A DNA stretch of 64,000 bases from Devosia sp. RR2S18. GTDB taxonomy: Bacteria > Pseudomonadota > Alphaproteobacteria > Rhizobiales > Devosiaceae. Where the stretch lies: contig NZ_CP126539.1 in the NCBI RefSeq assembly GCF_030177755.1, forward strand, positions 124,001-188,000, in the 5' to 3' direction. The stretch's first letter is position 1; the number at the start of each line of letters is the position of its first letter. The notes below the pieces were generated by a model. The model was not told where the DNA came from and did not search any database. It saw only the letters and a program-made list of their open reading frames with translations. Made by a program: the position numbers and the translations under genes. Shown piece by piece: positions 40,851 through 49,942 of this stretch.

Positions 40851-40965
40851 CCTTCTCCCCCTTGTGGGAGAAGGTGGCGCACAGCGCCGGATGAGGGGTG
40901 CGATGATTGAACAAACCCCTCACCCGCCCTTCGGGCACCCTCTCCCACAAGGGGAGAGGGAGGGG
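40851..40965. repeat. Intergenic palindromic repeat, family 2 (between xylA and GH43)
   Basis: About 115 bp of nested inverted repeats: an outer CCTTCTCCCCCTTGTGGGAG arm, an inner GGATGAGGGGT facing ACCCCTCACCCG, and a distal CCTCTCCCACAAGGGGAGAG arm. Units of this type are widespread intergenic elements in Hyphomicrobiales. It separates xylA from the GH43 gene within one leftward cluster and could affect mRNA processing or relative expression. Confidence 0.75.
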
Positions 40966-40977
40966 TTCAGCGTCGGA

Positions 40978-42285
40978 TCAAACGAAGCGGTTGACCAGGT
41001 TTTCGAGATATTCCTGGCGACCGGAGCGCGGCTGCGGGTTGATGTTTTCCGCCTCCACCCAGGCGGCGATCTCCTCCAGCGTGCGCTCGCCCTTGAGCAT
41101 GGCGGCCGCGCCTTGCTGGTTCCAGCCGGCATAGCGGTCGTCCAGCAGGCGGTCGAACTCGCCATCCTCGATCAGTGCCGCCGCACCCTTGAGACCGCGG
41201 GCCAGCGTGTCGAGGCCGCCGATGTGACCATAAAGCAGGTCCGCCGGATCGAGCGACTGGCGACGCACCTTGGCATCGAAGTTGAAGCCGCCCTTGCCCA
41301 GGCCGCCCTGTTTGAGGATGTAGTAGAAAGCGAGCGCCGCCTCGGGCGCATTATTGGGGAACTGGTCGGTGTCCCAGCCGGACTGCAGATCGTTGCGGTT
41401 GGCGTCGACCGAGCCCAGCATGCCCAGCGAGGAGGCAACAGCCAGCTCGTGCTCGAAGGAGTGACCGGCGAGGAAGGCGTGGCCGACCTCGATATTGCAC
41501 TTCACTTCCTTTTCCAGGCCATAGCGCTGGAGGAAGCCATAGACCGTGGCGACGTCATAGTCATACTGGTGCTTGGATGGTTCCTGCGGCTTGGGCTCGA
41601 TCAGGATCTGGCCGGTAAAGCCGATCTTTTTGGCGTGCTCGATGACCAGGGTCAGGAAGCGGGCCACCTGGTCCTGCTCCTGGCCGATCTTGGTGTTGAG
41701 CAGGGTTTCGTAGCCCTCGCGGCCGCCCCAAAGGACATAGTTCTCGCCTCCCAGTTCGTGGGTCAGCTCGAGCACGTTCTTCACCTGGCCAGCGGCATAG
41801 GCGAAGATTTCCGGATCAGGATTGGTCGCCGCGCCGCTCATGTAGCGGCGATTGGAGAAGAGGTTGGCCGTCCCCCAGAGGAGCTTGGTGCGGCTCGTTT
41901 CCATCTTCCGAGCAAAGATTTCGCCGATGGCGCGAACGTTATTGTTGCTCTCCGCCAGCGTCTCGCCCTCGGGGGCGATATCGACGTCGTGGAAGCAGAA
42001 GAACGGCACATCCAAAAGATCGAAGAACTCGAATGCTACGTCGGCCTTGAGGCGCGCGCCTTCCATGCCCTTGTCATACCAGGGGCGGTCAAAGGTGCGG
42101 CCGCCAAATGGGTCGCCGCCCTCAGCTGCAAAGGTGTGCCAATAAGCGATGGCGGGACGGATATGGTCCTCCATGCGCTTGCCGGCGACGATCTCGTCCT
42201 TGTTGTAGTGGCGATAGGCGAGCGGGTTGGCGCTCTGAGGTCCTTCAAACTTGACCTGCGAGATACCCTTGAAAAAATCCGTCAC
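40978..42285 (-). CDS. xylA: Xylose isomerase
   Basis: Interconverts D-xylose and D-xylulose, the first step of the isomerase pathway. The 435-residue protein matches the long (class II) xylose isomerases. Catalytic and metal residues lie in [13 protein letters not shown] (His and Asp near residue 100), [16 protein letters not shown] (Glu and Lys near 235), [18 protein letters not shown] and [20 protein letters not shown]. The start is a GTG at 42285 overlapping the xylB stop (GTGA), so xylB and xylA are translationally coupled. It is followed by a palindromic repeat and the GH43 gene. Confidence 0.96.
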   Translation of the reverse strand: MTDFFKGISQVKFEGPQSANPLAYRHYNKDEIVAGKRMEDHIRPAIAYWHTFAAEGGDPFGGRTFDRPWYDKGMEGARLKADVAFEFFDLLDVPFFCFHDVDIAPEGETLAESNNNVRAIGEIFARKMETSRTKLLWGTANLFSNRRYMSGAATNPDPEIFAYAAGQVKNVLELTHELGGENYVLWGGREGYETLLNTKIGQEQDQVARFLTLVIEHAKKIGFTGQILIEPKPQEPSKHQYDYDVATVYGFLQRYGLEKEVKCNIEVGHAFLAGHSFEHELAVASSLGMLGSVDANRNDLQSGWDTDQFPNNAPEAALAFYYILKQGGLGKGGFNFDAKVRRQSLDPADLLYGHIGGLDTLARGLKGAAALIEDGEFDRLLDDRYAGWNQQGAAAMLKGERTLEEIAAWVEAENINPQPRSGRQEYLENLVNRFV

Positions 42286-43745
42286 TTACGTGTCTCCTCG
42301 ATGGCGGGGTAGAGCGCGCGGTAGCGCGCATATTGGTCGGCATAGGCTGCCGAAAGGGATTGATCGGGGGCGATAACCGTCTTGATCGGCGGCATGGCCA
42401 TGACTTCGTCGGGCTTGGCGCCCGTGGCGGCACAGAGCCCCAGCCGGGCAGCACCGAGGGCACCGCCGAAATCGCCGTCCTCGGGGAGGGCAATCTCCAT
42501 TTCGAGATTGGTGGCGAGCATCTTGAGCCAGAGGTTCGACTTGGAGCCACCGCCCACCGCGAGCAGGCGCCCGATCTGGGTGCCGGCATCGGCAAGAACG
42601 CGCTGGCAGTCGCGCATGGCAAAGGTAACACCCTCCATGACAGCCTGGGCCAACTGCGCCGTCTCAGTGGACTGCGACAGCCCCACAAAGCTGCCGCGCG
42701 CCCCCGCATTGTTGTGTGGCGTCCGTTCACCCGAAAGGTAGGGCAGGAAGATCGTCTCGCCTGGACCGGTGAATTGCGCTTCGGCTTCCCCGGAAAGCTC
42801 GGCCTGCTTCTTACCCGTGATGCGCGAAAGCCAGTTGAGCGAATCGGTCGCCGAGAGGATCACGCCCATCTGGTGCCAGGTGTCGGGAATGGCGTGGCAA
42901 AAGGCGTGGACGGCGCCCTCGGTATTGGGGCTGAACTTTTCGTTGGAGACGAACAGCACGCCCGAGGTGCCCAGCGACACAAAGCCTTCGCCGGGACGGA
43001 TCGCACCGATGCCACAGGCGGCTGCAGCATTGTCGCCAGCACCACCCGCCACCACCACGTCGCCACTCATGCCCCAGCGCTGGACGAATTCGCGCTTGAG
43101 ATTGGCCGAGGCCGCTGAACCTTCAACGAGGCGCGGCATGTGCTCACGCCCAAGTCCGGTCACCCCAAGAAGTTCATCGGACCAGTCGCGCTTCTTGACG
43201 TCAAGCCAAAGGGTGCCAGCGGCATCGCTCATGTCCTCGACGTATTCGCCGGTCAGGAGCAGGCGCACATAGGCCTTGGGCAGCAGGACCTTCTTCACCT
43301 TGTCGAAGATTGCCGGCTCATGCTTGCGTACCCAAGCGAGCTTGGGTGCGGTAAAGCCGGGCATCGCGATATTGCCGGCGATGTCGCGCAGGCTGGGCAA
43401 GGCCGCTTCCATTTCCGCGCATTCTGCAGCCGAGCGGCCGTCGTTCCACAAAATGCAGGGGCGGAGCACCTCATCACTGGCGCCCAACAGCGTCGCGCCA
43501 TGCATGTGACCGGATAGGCCGATGCCGCGCACCTTGGCCAACTCGGAGCCGTGGCTCGCCTTGAGCTTGTCAATGGCGTCGAGCGTCGCCTGCCACCAAT
43601 CGGCCGGGTTCTGTTCGGACCAGCCGGGCTGCGGGCGGACCGGCTCGACGGCGGGGGCAGAAGCCTCGCCAAGCGCCTTGCCCGATTCGTCGATCAACAG
43701 CGCCTTGACGCCGGATGTGCCGATATCAATGCCGAGAAATGTCAT
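42282..43745 (-). CDS. xylB: Xylulokinase
   Basis: Phosphorylates D-xylulose to xylulose 5-phosphate, which enters the pentose phosphate pathway. The 487-residue FGGY-family kinase begins [20 protein letters not shown], has [14 protein letters not shown] near residue 78, [21 protein letters not shown] near 240 and the C-terminal [14 protein letters not shown] near 395. Overlaps xylA by 4 bp. The upstream gene on the same strand is the LacI-type regulator, 87 bp away. A near-palindrome lies directly at its ribosome-binding site (43746-43759). Confidence 0.95.
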   Translation of the reverse strand: MTFLGIDIGTSGVKALLIDESGKALGEASAPAVEPVRPQPGWSEQNPADWWQATLDAIDKLKASHGSELAKVRGIGLSGHMHGATLLGASDEVLRPCILWNDGRSAAECAEMEAALPSLRDIAGNIAMPGFTAPKLAWVRKHEPAIFDKVKKVLLPKAYVRLLLTGEYVEDMSDAAGTLWLDVKKRDWSDELLGVTGLGREHMPRLVEGSAASANLKREFVQRWGMSGDVVVAGGAGDNAAAACGIGAIRPGEGFVSLGTSGVLFVSNEKFSPNTEGAVHAFCHAIPDTWHQMGVILSATDSLNWLSRITGKKQAELSGEAEAQFTGPGETIFLPYLSGERTPHNNAGARGSFVGLSQSTETAQLAQAVMEGVTFAMRDCQRVLADAGTQIGRLLAVGGGSKSNLWLKMLATNLEMEIALPEDGDFGGALGAARLGLCAATGAKPDEVMAMPPIKTVIAPDQSLSAAYADQYARYRALYPAIEETRK

Positions 43746-43759
43746 GAGGCACGTACCTC
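43746..43759. promoter_or_regulatory. Near-palindrome at the xylB ribosome-binding region
   Basis: GAGGCACGTACCTC is a 14-bp inverted repeat with one mismatched pair, immediately upstream of the xylB ATG and including its GAGG ribosome site. It could be an operator for the adjacent LacI-type protein or a fortuitous pairing that hides the ribosome site. The position is suggestive but unproven. Confidence 0.3.
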
Positions 43760-43832
43760 ATCATACCATGGTGCCAGTATCAAAAGTCCTCCCGTGCCCT
43801 TTGGGCGTGCCGATGTCGTGAGCGGCTGGTTC

Positions 43833-44876
43833 TTAACGCAGATTGTCGCGCAGGAAAATGCCGATTTCAATGGGGTCCGTTTCCGGGGTGCCTGGGACGC
43901 CCAATGCCAGGCCGCGGGCGGCGGCCAAACATTCGCGGATTTCCCCGTCGGGATTTTGGTCCAGCACCACGTCGATAACCCCCGAGCGCAGTCCGCGCCG
44001 CGTGGGATCGGTCAGCTCATGGGCAATGACACGAATGGCGTTGCCGCAACTGGATGCCTCGAGTGCCGCCACCAGACCGAGATTGCCGGCGCCCAGATTG
44101 TAAAGCCCGGCAAGGTCGGGGTGCTGCCGCAGGAGATTGCCGACTATGGTTTCGGTCTCGGCCTGCTCATCATGACCCTCAAGTGGCCCGATGAGCTCGA
44201 TCTGCCCGAACTCAGCCGCCAGGACGCTTTGGAAGCCTTCCAGCCGTTCGATATGATCGCGCAGATGCAGCGAGCCGGCGATCACGGCAACCTTGCCGCC
44301 CGCTGGCAGGAAACGCCCCATTAGCGAAGCGGCCGTCCGTCCCGCCGCGCCATTGTCGATGCCGATGAAGTGCCGCCGCTGGCTGCCCGGTAGATCGGAC
44401 ACCAGCGTCATCACCTGAATGCCGCGGCGCGCGGCGGCGCCGACCGCCTCAATCACCGAAGGCTCCTCGCTGGCGACGATAATGGCGCAGTCGGTGTCCG
44501 CCGGATCGAGCCGGCCGAGGCAGGCGGCCAGCGCATCGCCATCGAGCGCACGCACCCGCCGCGTCTCGATATGCATGCGATCAGCCAGCGCCTGATCGGC
44601 CCGGCGCTGCACCGAGCCGGCAAGGCTGGCCATGAATTCATTGCCGCCGTCCGGGATGATGAAGGTCAGGCGCAGGTCGCGGGCACGAGCGAGGAGGGAG
44701 GCCGACAAATCGCGCTGAAAACCGATGCGCAGAATGGCCTCGCCAACCTTTTCGGCGGTTTCCGCACGCACGCCCGGCCGGCCATTCAGCACGCGATCGA
44801 CCGTGGCGAGGGAAACACCAGCTGCGCGCGCCACATCATGTACCGTGGCCCGACGCCGCGTCCCCAACTCGTTCAC
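43833..44876 (-). CDS. LacI family transcriptional regulator of the xylose cluster
   Basis: Repressor-type regulator of 347 residues. The N-terminal helix-turn-helix reads ATVHDVARAAGVSLATVDRV followed by LNGRPGVRAET (residues 9-39), and the rest is a periplasmic-binding-protein-like sugar-sensing domain (FIIPDGGNEFMASLAGSVQ, HFIGIDNGAAGRTAASLMGRF). It is divergent from the aldose epimerase gene and upstream of xylB-xylA-GH43, so it probably controls these genes with xylose or a related sugar as signal. The start is a GTG at 44876, with GAGGAC upstream; a longer frame is open upstream but not family-like. Confidence 0.88.
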   Translation of the reverse strand: MNELGTRRRATVHDVARAAGVSLATVDRVLNGRPGVRAETAEKVGEAILRIGFQRDLSASLLARARDLRLTFIIPDGGNEFMASLAGSVQRRADQALADRMHIETRRVRALDGDALAACLGRLDPADTDCAIIVASEEPSVIEAVGAAARRGIQVMTLVSDLPGSQRRHFIGIDNGAAGRTAASLMGRFLPAGGKVAVIAGSLHLRDHIERLEGFQSVLAAEFGQIELIGPLEGHDEQAETETIVGNLLRQHPDLAGLYNLGAGNLGLVAALEASSCGNAIRVIAHELTDPTRRGLRSGVIDVVLDQNPDGEIRECLAAARGLALGVPGTPETDPIEIGIFLRDNLR

Positions 44877-44998
44877 TTGCAGTCCTCGATATCGTTTTCG
44901 GGCGCAGCTTTGGCCAGCCGAACCGCGCGGGTCAAGTGCATCGTTGCAGTCCGGGGACAAAGCAGGGTAGAGCTGCCGCGCAGAAGGGGAGGGCACAA

Positions 44999-46009
44999 AT
45001 GGCAGTCAACGTCAGCGAATTCGGTGAGTATCAGGGCAAGCGGGTGGACCAGTTCCGGCTCACCAGTTCCACCGGGGTCACAGTCGATATCATCGGGTAC
45101 GGCGTGGTGGTGCGAGATTGGCGCGTGCCCGTTGCAGGGGGCGAACGTCAGGTAGCGCTGGGCTTTGACAGCTTCGCGCCCTATCCCGAGCATAGCCCGC
45201 ATTTTGGTTCGCTTGCCGGACGCGTTGCCAACCGCATCAAGGATGCCAGTTTCACGCTCGACGGCAAGACCTACAAACTGCCAGCCAATGAAGGAAACCT
45301 CCACCTTCACGGCGGGCCCGAAGGTCTGGGGCGGCAGGTCTGGAGCGGCGAGGTAGACAACGGCAACACCGCTGTGCGCTTCACCCATTTCAGCCCCGAT
45401 GGCGCCATGGGCTATCCCGGCAATGTCAACTTCGCGGCCACCTATACGCTCAAGGGCAATAAGCTCCGCCTCGAGCTCACCGCCACGACCGACCGCCCGA
45501 CACCGATCAGCCTCGTGCAGCACCAGTACTTCAACCTCGGCACCGACGAGCTGGTGCTGGACCACAAGCTTCAGGTCAATTCCAGCGCCTATACGGAGCT
45601 CGGTCCCGATCTTTGCCCCACCGGCGCCATCCTGCCTTCGGCCGGCACGCAATACGATCTGCGCCAGGGTCGCACCATGCGCGACAAGGCCGGCCAGCCG
45701 ATTGACTACGACATCGGCATGGTGCTCGATTGCGGGCGGGATCTCAGCCAAGCCGTCGCCACTGTAACCTCACCCGAAGCAGACCTGACGCTCAAACTCT
45801 GGAGCGATCGGCCGGGCCTGCAGGTCTATAACGGCGTTATGACCAATGTGCAGGTGCCGGGCCTTGGCGGCCGGCGCTATCCCAAGCATTCCGGCTTCTG
45901 CCTCGAAGACCAGGCACTCGCCGATGCCGTCCATCACCCACACTTTCCCAACATCATCTATTCGCCCGACCGGCCCTATAGCCATTGGTGCGAGATCGAG
46001 ATCGGGTAG
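44999..46009 (+). CDS. Aldose 1-epimerase
   Basis: Interconverts alpha and beta anomers of aldoses; next to xylA a xylose mutarotase role is likely. The 336-residue protein has FGSLAGRVANRIKDASFTLDG near residue 62, LHGGPEGLGRQVW with the catalytic-type histidine near 100, a second histidine in LVQHQYFNLG near 175, and the C-terminal GFCLEDQALADAVHHPHFP with the catalytic glutamate. It starts at the ATG at 44999, after a GGGGAGGG ribosome site. The 122-bp region shared with the divergent regulator gene should contain both promoters. galM is the nearest known name but the substrate is not proven. Confidence 0.92.
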   Translation: MAVNVSEFGEYQGKRVDQFRLTSSTGVTVDIIGYGVVVRDWRVPVAGGERQVALGFDSFAPYPEHSPHFGSLAGRVANRIKDASFTLDGKTYKLPANEGNLHLHGGPEGLGRQVWSGEVDNGNTAVRFTHFSPDGAMGYPGNVNFAATYTLKGNKLRLELTATTDRPTPISLVQHQYFNLGTDELVLDHKLQVNSSAYTELGPDLCPTGAILPSAGTQYDLRQGRTMRDKAGQPIDYDIGMVLDCGRDLSQAVATVTSPEADLTLKLWSDRPGLQVYNGVMTNVQVPGLGGRRYPKHSGFCLEDQALADAVHHPHFPNIIYSPDRPYSHWCEIEIG

Positions 46010-46012
46010 AGG

Positions 46013-46119
46013 CCCCCCCCAACTCCCCCTCGGAGGGGAGGAGCCGAGGGCATTATCGCACTATCCAACTACGGTGTGGCGCCGTTCCTCCCCCTCCCAG
46101 GGGACGGCTAGGTGGGGTA
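46013..46119. repeat. Intergenic palindromic repeat, family 1 (second copy)
   Basis: About 107 bp, starting with CCCCCCCCAACTCCCCCTCG then GAGGGGAGGAG, and ending in TTCCTCCCCCTCCCAGGGGA and ACGGCTAGGTGGGGTA. The reverse complement of its right half aligns with its left half and with the arms of the 32061-32176 element. It lies between the epimerase gene and the epoxide hydrolase gene. Confidence 0.75.
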
Positions 46120-46191
46120 GCCACGCTACTCTCCTGCCACCAACTGACATCGTCCCGCCGCATGCTTTCTCCAGATCAGCTGGAGACCGCC

Positions 46192-47310
46192 ATGCCCACG
46201 CCCTACACCATCGCTATTTCCGAAACCGACATCGCCGATCTTAAGCAGCGGCTCGCCCGCACGCGCTTTCCCCAGGCGCTCCCCGGCGTCGGCTGGGATT
46301 ATGGTACCGACGACCGTTTCCTCCACGACTTCGTTGCCCATTGGCGCGACCGGTATGACTGGCGGATAGCCGAAACGCGGCTCAACAGCTTTCCCCATTT
46401 CACCGAGGAAGTAGCGGGCGAAACCATCCACTTCATCCATGCGCGGGGGCAGGGTGACAGCAATATTCCCATCCTTCTCACCAATGGCTGGCCCGCCAAT
46501 TTCGTCGAGTTGCTGGCTTTGGTGCCACTGCTGACCGAGGCGGTCGATGGTGTCGCGTTTGATGTCGTGATCCCCTCGCTGCCGGGCTACGGCTTTTCGA
46601 GCCAGCCCGAGCGCCCCGGCATGAACCTCTCCGCTATCGCCATACTCTGGGCCGAGCTGATGAGCCGGCTCAATTATCCCAAGTTCTTGGTATCTGGATC
46701 GGATCTGGGGACCGGGGTCGAAATGAGCCTGGTCCAACGGTTTCCCGAGCGGCTGATCGGCGCCCACTACGTCAATGTGTTTTTCGGCTATCCGCCGCCA
46801 GCGGACCCGACGCCGGAGGAGCAGGACTATCTCGTGCGGATCGCGCAGTGGCAAGCGGTCGAGGGCGCCTATGTGATGATCCAGGGCACCAAGCCCGCGA
46901 CTTTGGCCGTTGGGCTCAACGACTCTCCCGCCGGCCTTGCCGCCTGGATCCTTGAGAAATACCGCAGCTATAGCGACTGCGATGGAGACGTCAGCAACGC
47001 CTTTGATCTCGACGACCTCTGCACCATTCTATCGGTCTACTGGTTCACCCAGACCATCGGCTCCTCCGTGCGGCTCTACCGTGAGGCCTTTGCCGACCAG
47101 GACCTTGCCCGTAAGGGCGCCCGCCACACTGTCCCGCACGCAGTGCTGCTGCCGCCGCATGATAACCCCGCGCCGCGCAGCTGGGGCGAGCGGAACCTCT
47201 GGAACATCGTGCGCTGGACCGAGCTGAGCGCCGGCGGTCACTTTCCAGCGCTTGAAGTGCCCGAGGCGATGGCTCATGACATCCGCGCTTTTTACAGCCA
47301 GATTGCCTGA
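46192..47310 (+). CDS. Epoxide hydrolase (alpha/beta hydrolase fold, EHN domain)
   Basis: Hydrolyses epoxides to diols; 372 residues. The N-terminal EHN domain (ISETDIADLKQRLARTRFP) precedes the alpha/beta hydrolase core with LLTNGWPANFVELL (HGWP-like oxyanion region) near residue 103 and the nucleophile elbow GSDLGTGVEMSL with Asp near 171. The catalytic histidine is in GGHFPALEVPEAMAHDIR near 345. Start: the ATG at 46192, with GGAG six bases upstream; an ATG at 46162 is possible. It is followed by a WYL regulator, 33 bp on, which may control it. Confidence 0.88.
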   Translation: MPTPYTIAISETDIADLKQRLARTRFPQALPGVGWDYGTDDRFLHDFVAHWRDRYDWRIAETRLNSFPHFTEEVAGETIHFIHARGQGDSNIPILLTNGWPANFVELLALVPLLTEAVDGVAFDVVIPSLPGYGFSSQPERPGMNLSAIAILWAELMSRLNYPKFLVSGSDLGTGVEMSLVQRFPERLIGAHYVNVFFGYPPPADPTPEEQDYLVRIAQWQAVEGAYVMIQGTKPATLAVGLNDSPAGLAAWILEKYRSYSDCDGDVSNAFDLDDLCTILSVYWFTQTIGSSVRLYREAFADQDLARKGARHTVPHAVLLPPHDNPAPRSWGERNLWNIVRWTELSAGGHFPALEVPEAMAHDIRAFYSQIA

Positions 47311-47343
47311 ACGGCGCCGAACCGCTGGCGAGGGAGTGCAGCA

Positions 47344-48042
47344 GTGGACAAGACGCAACGGCTGTTTTCGATCATGGACGCGCTGCGGCGCCACCGCCGG
47401 CCCGTCACGGCGGCCGCGCTCGCCGAGGAGCAGGGTGTTTCCGTGCGCACCCTCTATCGCGACGTCCAGACGCTCATTGGCCTGGGCGCCCCGATCGATG
47501 GCGAGGCGGGGGTGGGCTACATGCTGAAGCCAGGCTTTTTCCTGCCGCCACTGATGTTCACCGCTGACGAACTCGAGGCCCTGGTACTGGGCGCCCGCTG
47601 GGTCGGCGCTCAGCCCGATGACGGCCTAGGCGCAGCCGCCAAGAATGCCCTGGCCAAAATCGCCACCGCCTCGCCGGAAGATCTGCGCGACCGCATCAAC
47701 GACACGGGGCTTTGGCCCGTCGCGGTCTGGACCGAAAAGAAGCCCATGCCGGTTCTCGGGGAGATCCGACAGGCTATGCGCACCGAAAAGGCGGTCGACA
47801 TCGCCTATGAAGACGAAGCGGGCCGCGCCACCGAGCGCACCATCTGGCCAGTGCAGCTGGCTTACTTCGAAGGCAAGCAGGTGATCGTTGCCTGGTGCTG
47901 CCTGCGCGAAGCGTTCCGCAATTTCCGCACCGACCGAATAGCGAAATTGACGCTCACTGAGCAACGCTATGGCAAACGTCGCGCTATTCTGGACCGGGAA
48001 TGGCGGGAGAGCTGGATCCACGATTCGCACTATAGCAGCTAA
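47344..48042 (+). CDS. YafY-type HTH/WYL-domain transcriptional regulator
   Basis: A 232-residue regulator with an N-terminal winged helix (AALAEEQGVSVRTLYRDVQTLIGLGAPID, DeoR/HTH_11 type) and a C-terminal WYL ligand-binding domain (VDIAYEDEAGRATERTIWPVQ then YFEGKQVIVAWC). WYL proteins often sense nucleotides or oligonucleotides. It starts at a GTG at 47344, 33 bp after the epoxide hydrolase gene, and is probably cotranscribed with it; its target is not known. A parS-like site begins directly after its stop codon. Confidence 0.9.
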   Translation: MDKTQRLFSIMDALRRHRRPVTAAALAEEQGVSVRTLYRDVQTLIGLGAPIDGEAGVGYMLKPGFFLPPLMFTADELEALVLGARWVGAQPDDGLGAAAKNALAKIATASPEDLRDRINDTGLWPVAVWTEKKPMPVLGEIRQAMRTEKAVDIAYEDEAGRATERTIWPVQLAYFEGKQVIVAWCCLREAFRNFRTDRIAKLTLTEQRYGKRRAILDREWRESWIHDSHYSS

Positions 48043-48056
48043 GTTTCACGTGAATC
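48043..48056. promoter_or_regulatory. parS-like site 2
   Basis: GTTTCACGTGAATC, filling the gap between the convergent WYL and cold-shock/DUF1294 genes and ending in the stop codon of the latter. Same 14-mer as at 39932. Confidence 0.65.
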
Positions 48057-48699
48057 AGCGGGGCAGCAGCGCCCCAAGTTCCGCCAATTCATCGACCGAG
48101 ATCAAGCCTGACGCCATGCCGGCCAGCCAGAGCGCATGCACAGCGAAAATCACCCAGGTGGAGAGGACGAATTCGGGTTTGCGCGTCTTGTGTCGAAAGT
48201 GGCTCTGCGCCAGCAATCCACCGATAATGCCGCCCACAAGATCGACGCCTAAGAGCATGGCTTCCGAGATCCGCCACTGCCCAGTCTGAGCATAGGTCTT
48301 GTCGGCACCATATTGCACGAAGGAAACGATCCCCAGAACCAGATAGGCGGCACCCATCCAGAGCGGCACTGAGCCCGCCAGCACCGCGAAGACCAGCAGC
48401 GCAACAAAGGCCGCAGCGACATAAGGGCGGAAGTCTCTTGGTGCAGGTCTCGCCGGGGCCGGTACATGGGCGCGGCCGAGCGACTTGATATCGGCGCGCA
48501 GCAGATAGGCGAGAATGGCGGCGGGTTGCCCGTTGCGGCCCTGACCCACTGCAAAGCTCAACTTCATGCCATTGGTTGGGCGATTGGCCCCACGCTCGAT
48601 ATCGCTGACGTGGACGAAGTAGCTCGTCCCGTCCGCGGCCCGGATGAAGCCGAAGCCCCGCGCATCATCCCAGCGCTCGAGTTCCCCCGTCCTGCGCAT
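48055..48699 (-). CDS. Cold-shock domain-DUF1294 fusion membrane protein
   Basis: A 214-residue protein joining two modules. Residues 1-70 form a cold-shock (OB-fold) domain with the nucleic-acid binding motif RGFGFIRAADG and SYFVHVSDI. After a linker rich in Pro and Ala there are three or four hydrophobic helices and the DUF1294 core (QYGADKTYAQTGQWRISEAML and LLGVDLVGGIIGGLLAQSHFRHKT). The fusion is known in proteobacteria but its function is not. It may couple RNA binding to the inner membrane. Convergent with the WYL gene. Confidence 0.88.
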   Translation of the reverse strand: MRRTGELERWDDARGFGFIRAADGTSYFVHVSDIERGANRPTNGMKLSFAVGQGRNGQPAAILAYLLRADIKSLGRAHVPAPARPAPRDFRPYVAAAFVALLVFAVLAGSVPLWMGAAYLVLGIVSFVQYGADKTYAQTGQWRISEAMLLGVDLVGGIIGGLLAQSHFRHKTRKPEFVLSTWVIFAVHALWLAGMASGLISVDELAELGALLPR

Positions 48700-48796
48700 G
48701 CCGACCTCCAGATGGGCGGAAACATAGCGGAGAGCAGGTTAACGCATCGTCTGTTCCGGTGTTGCTGCGCTTGGCTTGATAGGGTGCTCCCCCGTG

Positions 48797-48810
48797 GATT
48801 CACGTGAAAC
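48797..48810. promoter_or_regulatory. parS-like site 3
   Basis: GATTCACGTGAAAC, the reverse complement of the 14-mer found at the other three sites. With flanking bases it gives TGTTTCACGTGAATCC on the minus strand, identical over 16 bases to the site at 39931-39946. It is intergenic, between the NUDIX gene and the start of the cold-shock/DUF1294 gene. Confidence 0.65.
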
Positions 48811-48826
48811 ACTTATCCACAACTTC

Positions 48827-49279
48827 CTAGAAGATGGAGTGCCGGAGCGGCAGCTTGATGGGGCGGGAGAAACCATCGACCATGTCCTGGCGGAAGCGGC
48901 TACGCAGGATTTCGGGAAAGACATGCCCGTGCGGCAAGGCATCCAGCGCAAACCACCTGGCGTCGACGACGCTCTCTTCGGTGGCGGGGTTGGCCCCGAC
49001 ATCGATCTCGCCCGAGACATAGTCAGCCAGGAACCAGAACTTGACGATGCGCCCGCTCCCATCGATCAGCTCATCGATATAGGCCATGGCGCCCGCTCGG
49101 ACGACTAAGCCGGTCTCCTCTAGCGCCTCCCGCTCGGCGGTCTTCCAAAGCTCCTCAGCGCCTTCCACGCCGCCGCCGGGCCCGGCCCAGAAATCATGGT
49201 GGCCGGCACGATAGTGCCGCACAAGGAGAATGTCGTTGCCGCGCAGGGCCAGTACGCCCGCAGAAATCCGGTGTCGCAC
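48827..49279 (-). CDS. NUDIX hydrolase
   Basis: A 150-residue NUDIX enzyme. The Nudix box is GGGVEGAEELWKTAEREALE followed by ETG, near residues 36-58, with the metal-binding REALEETG glutamates intact. The substrate (a nucleoside diphosphate derivative) cannot be told from sequence. The gene is leftward, with the lipocalin gene directly upstream on the same strand (about 30 bp). Start: the ATG preceding RHRISAGVLAL. Confidence 0.88.
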   Translation of the reverse strand: MRHRISAGVLALRGNDILLVRHYRAGHHDFWAGPGGGVEGAEELWKTAEREALEETGLVVRAGAMAYIDELIDGSGRIVKFWFLADYVSGEIDVGANPATEESVVDARWFALDALPHGHVFPEILRSRFRQDMVDGFSRPIKLPLRHSIF

Positions 49280-49309
49280 CTCGACATTCTCCCGTGAGAC
49301 GGTTCATCG

Positions 49310-49870
49310 CTATTCGGAAACCGGATCGTAGCTCTGGGGCGGCTGTTCGGTATCGGAGAGCTGGCTCACATCAACGCCGACCTCTTCGAGTGCCGCTTCC
49401 GCTGCGTCCCTATGGTCTTCCGATATCTCGGGCTCCCGGGAGAGGATCCAACCGGTGTTACCCTCGGGGGAATGGACGGCCGCCCAGGGGTATTCACCAT
49501 CCTGCTCTTCACCCACGGCAGCAACGACATAGTTGATGCCTGGCGCACCGGACTCGCCACCGAACTGCACCTCGAGCGTGTTGAAGTTGTTGTTGACCAC
49601 CTCGGCCTGGCCGGTCACGCCCTGCTCATCGCCGGAGGCGGGGTCACAGCGGTTGACCACCTCGACCGTGCTGTCATCGATCAGGGTGTAAGTCGCGGTG
49701 ACGCCACCCTCGCAGTCGTTCTCGTAGGGCGCTGGCGTGCGCGCGATCTCGTACCAGACGCCGGTATAGGCGTCCGGGCGGATTTCCAGATCGGTCGTGG
49801 TCCCGGCCTCTTGGGCCAAGGCGGGCGTGGCGAGCAGGGCTGCTGTGCTCATAGCCAAAGCGAAGCGCAT
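49310..49870 (-). CDS. Secreted lipocalin (Blc-like) family protein
   Basis: A 186-residue exported protein. The signal peptide MRFALAMSTAALLATPALAQ ends in an AxA cleavage site with no lipobox, so unlike E. coli Blc it is probably a soluble periplasmic protein. The lipocalin signature appears as YTGVWYEIARTPAPYENDC near residue 35 (GxW), followed by the antiparallel strands VTATYTLIDDSTVEVVNRC and TGWILSREPEIS. The C-terminal 30 residues are an acidic tail. A membrane-lipid or hydrophobe-binding role is expected. The ATG at 49870 follows AAGGAG. Confidence 0.85.
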   Translation of the reverse strand: MRFALAMSTAALLATPALAQEAGTTTDLEIRPDAYTGVWYEIARTPAPYENDCEGGVTATYTLIDDSTVEVVNRCDPASGDEQGVTGQAEVVNNNFNTLEVQFGGESGAPGINYVVAAVGEEQDGEYPWAAVHSPEGNTGWILSREPEISEDHRDAAEAALEEVGVDVSQLSDTEQPPQSYDPVSE

Positions 49871-49942
49871 TTCGGATCTCCTTGTCTCGGTGTCCATGGG
49901 CAACCGCGCACCCCAGCGGAGGTTCCGCGCTTTCAGCTGGGC

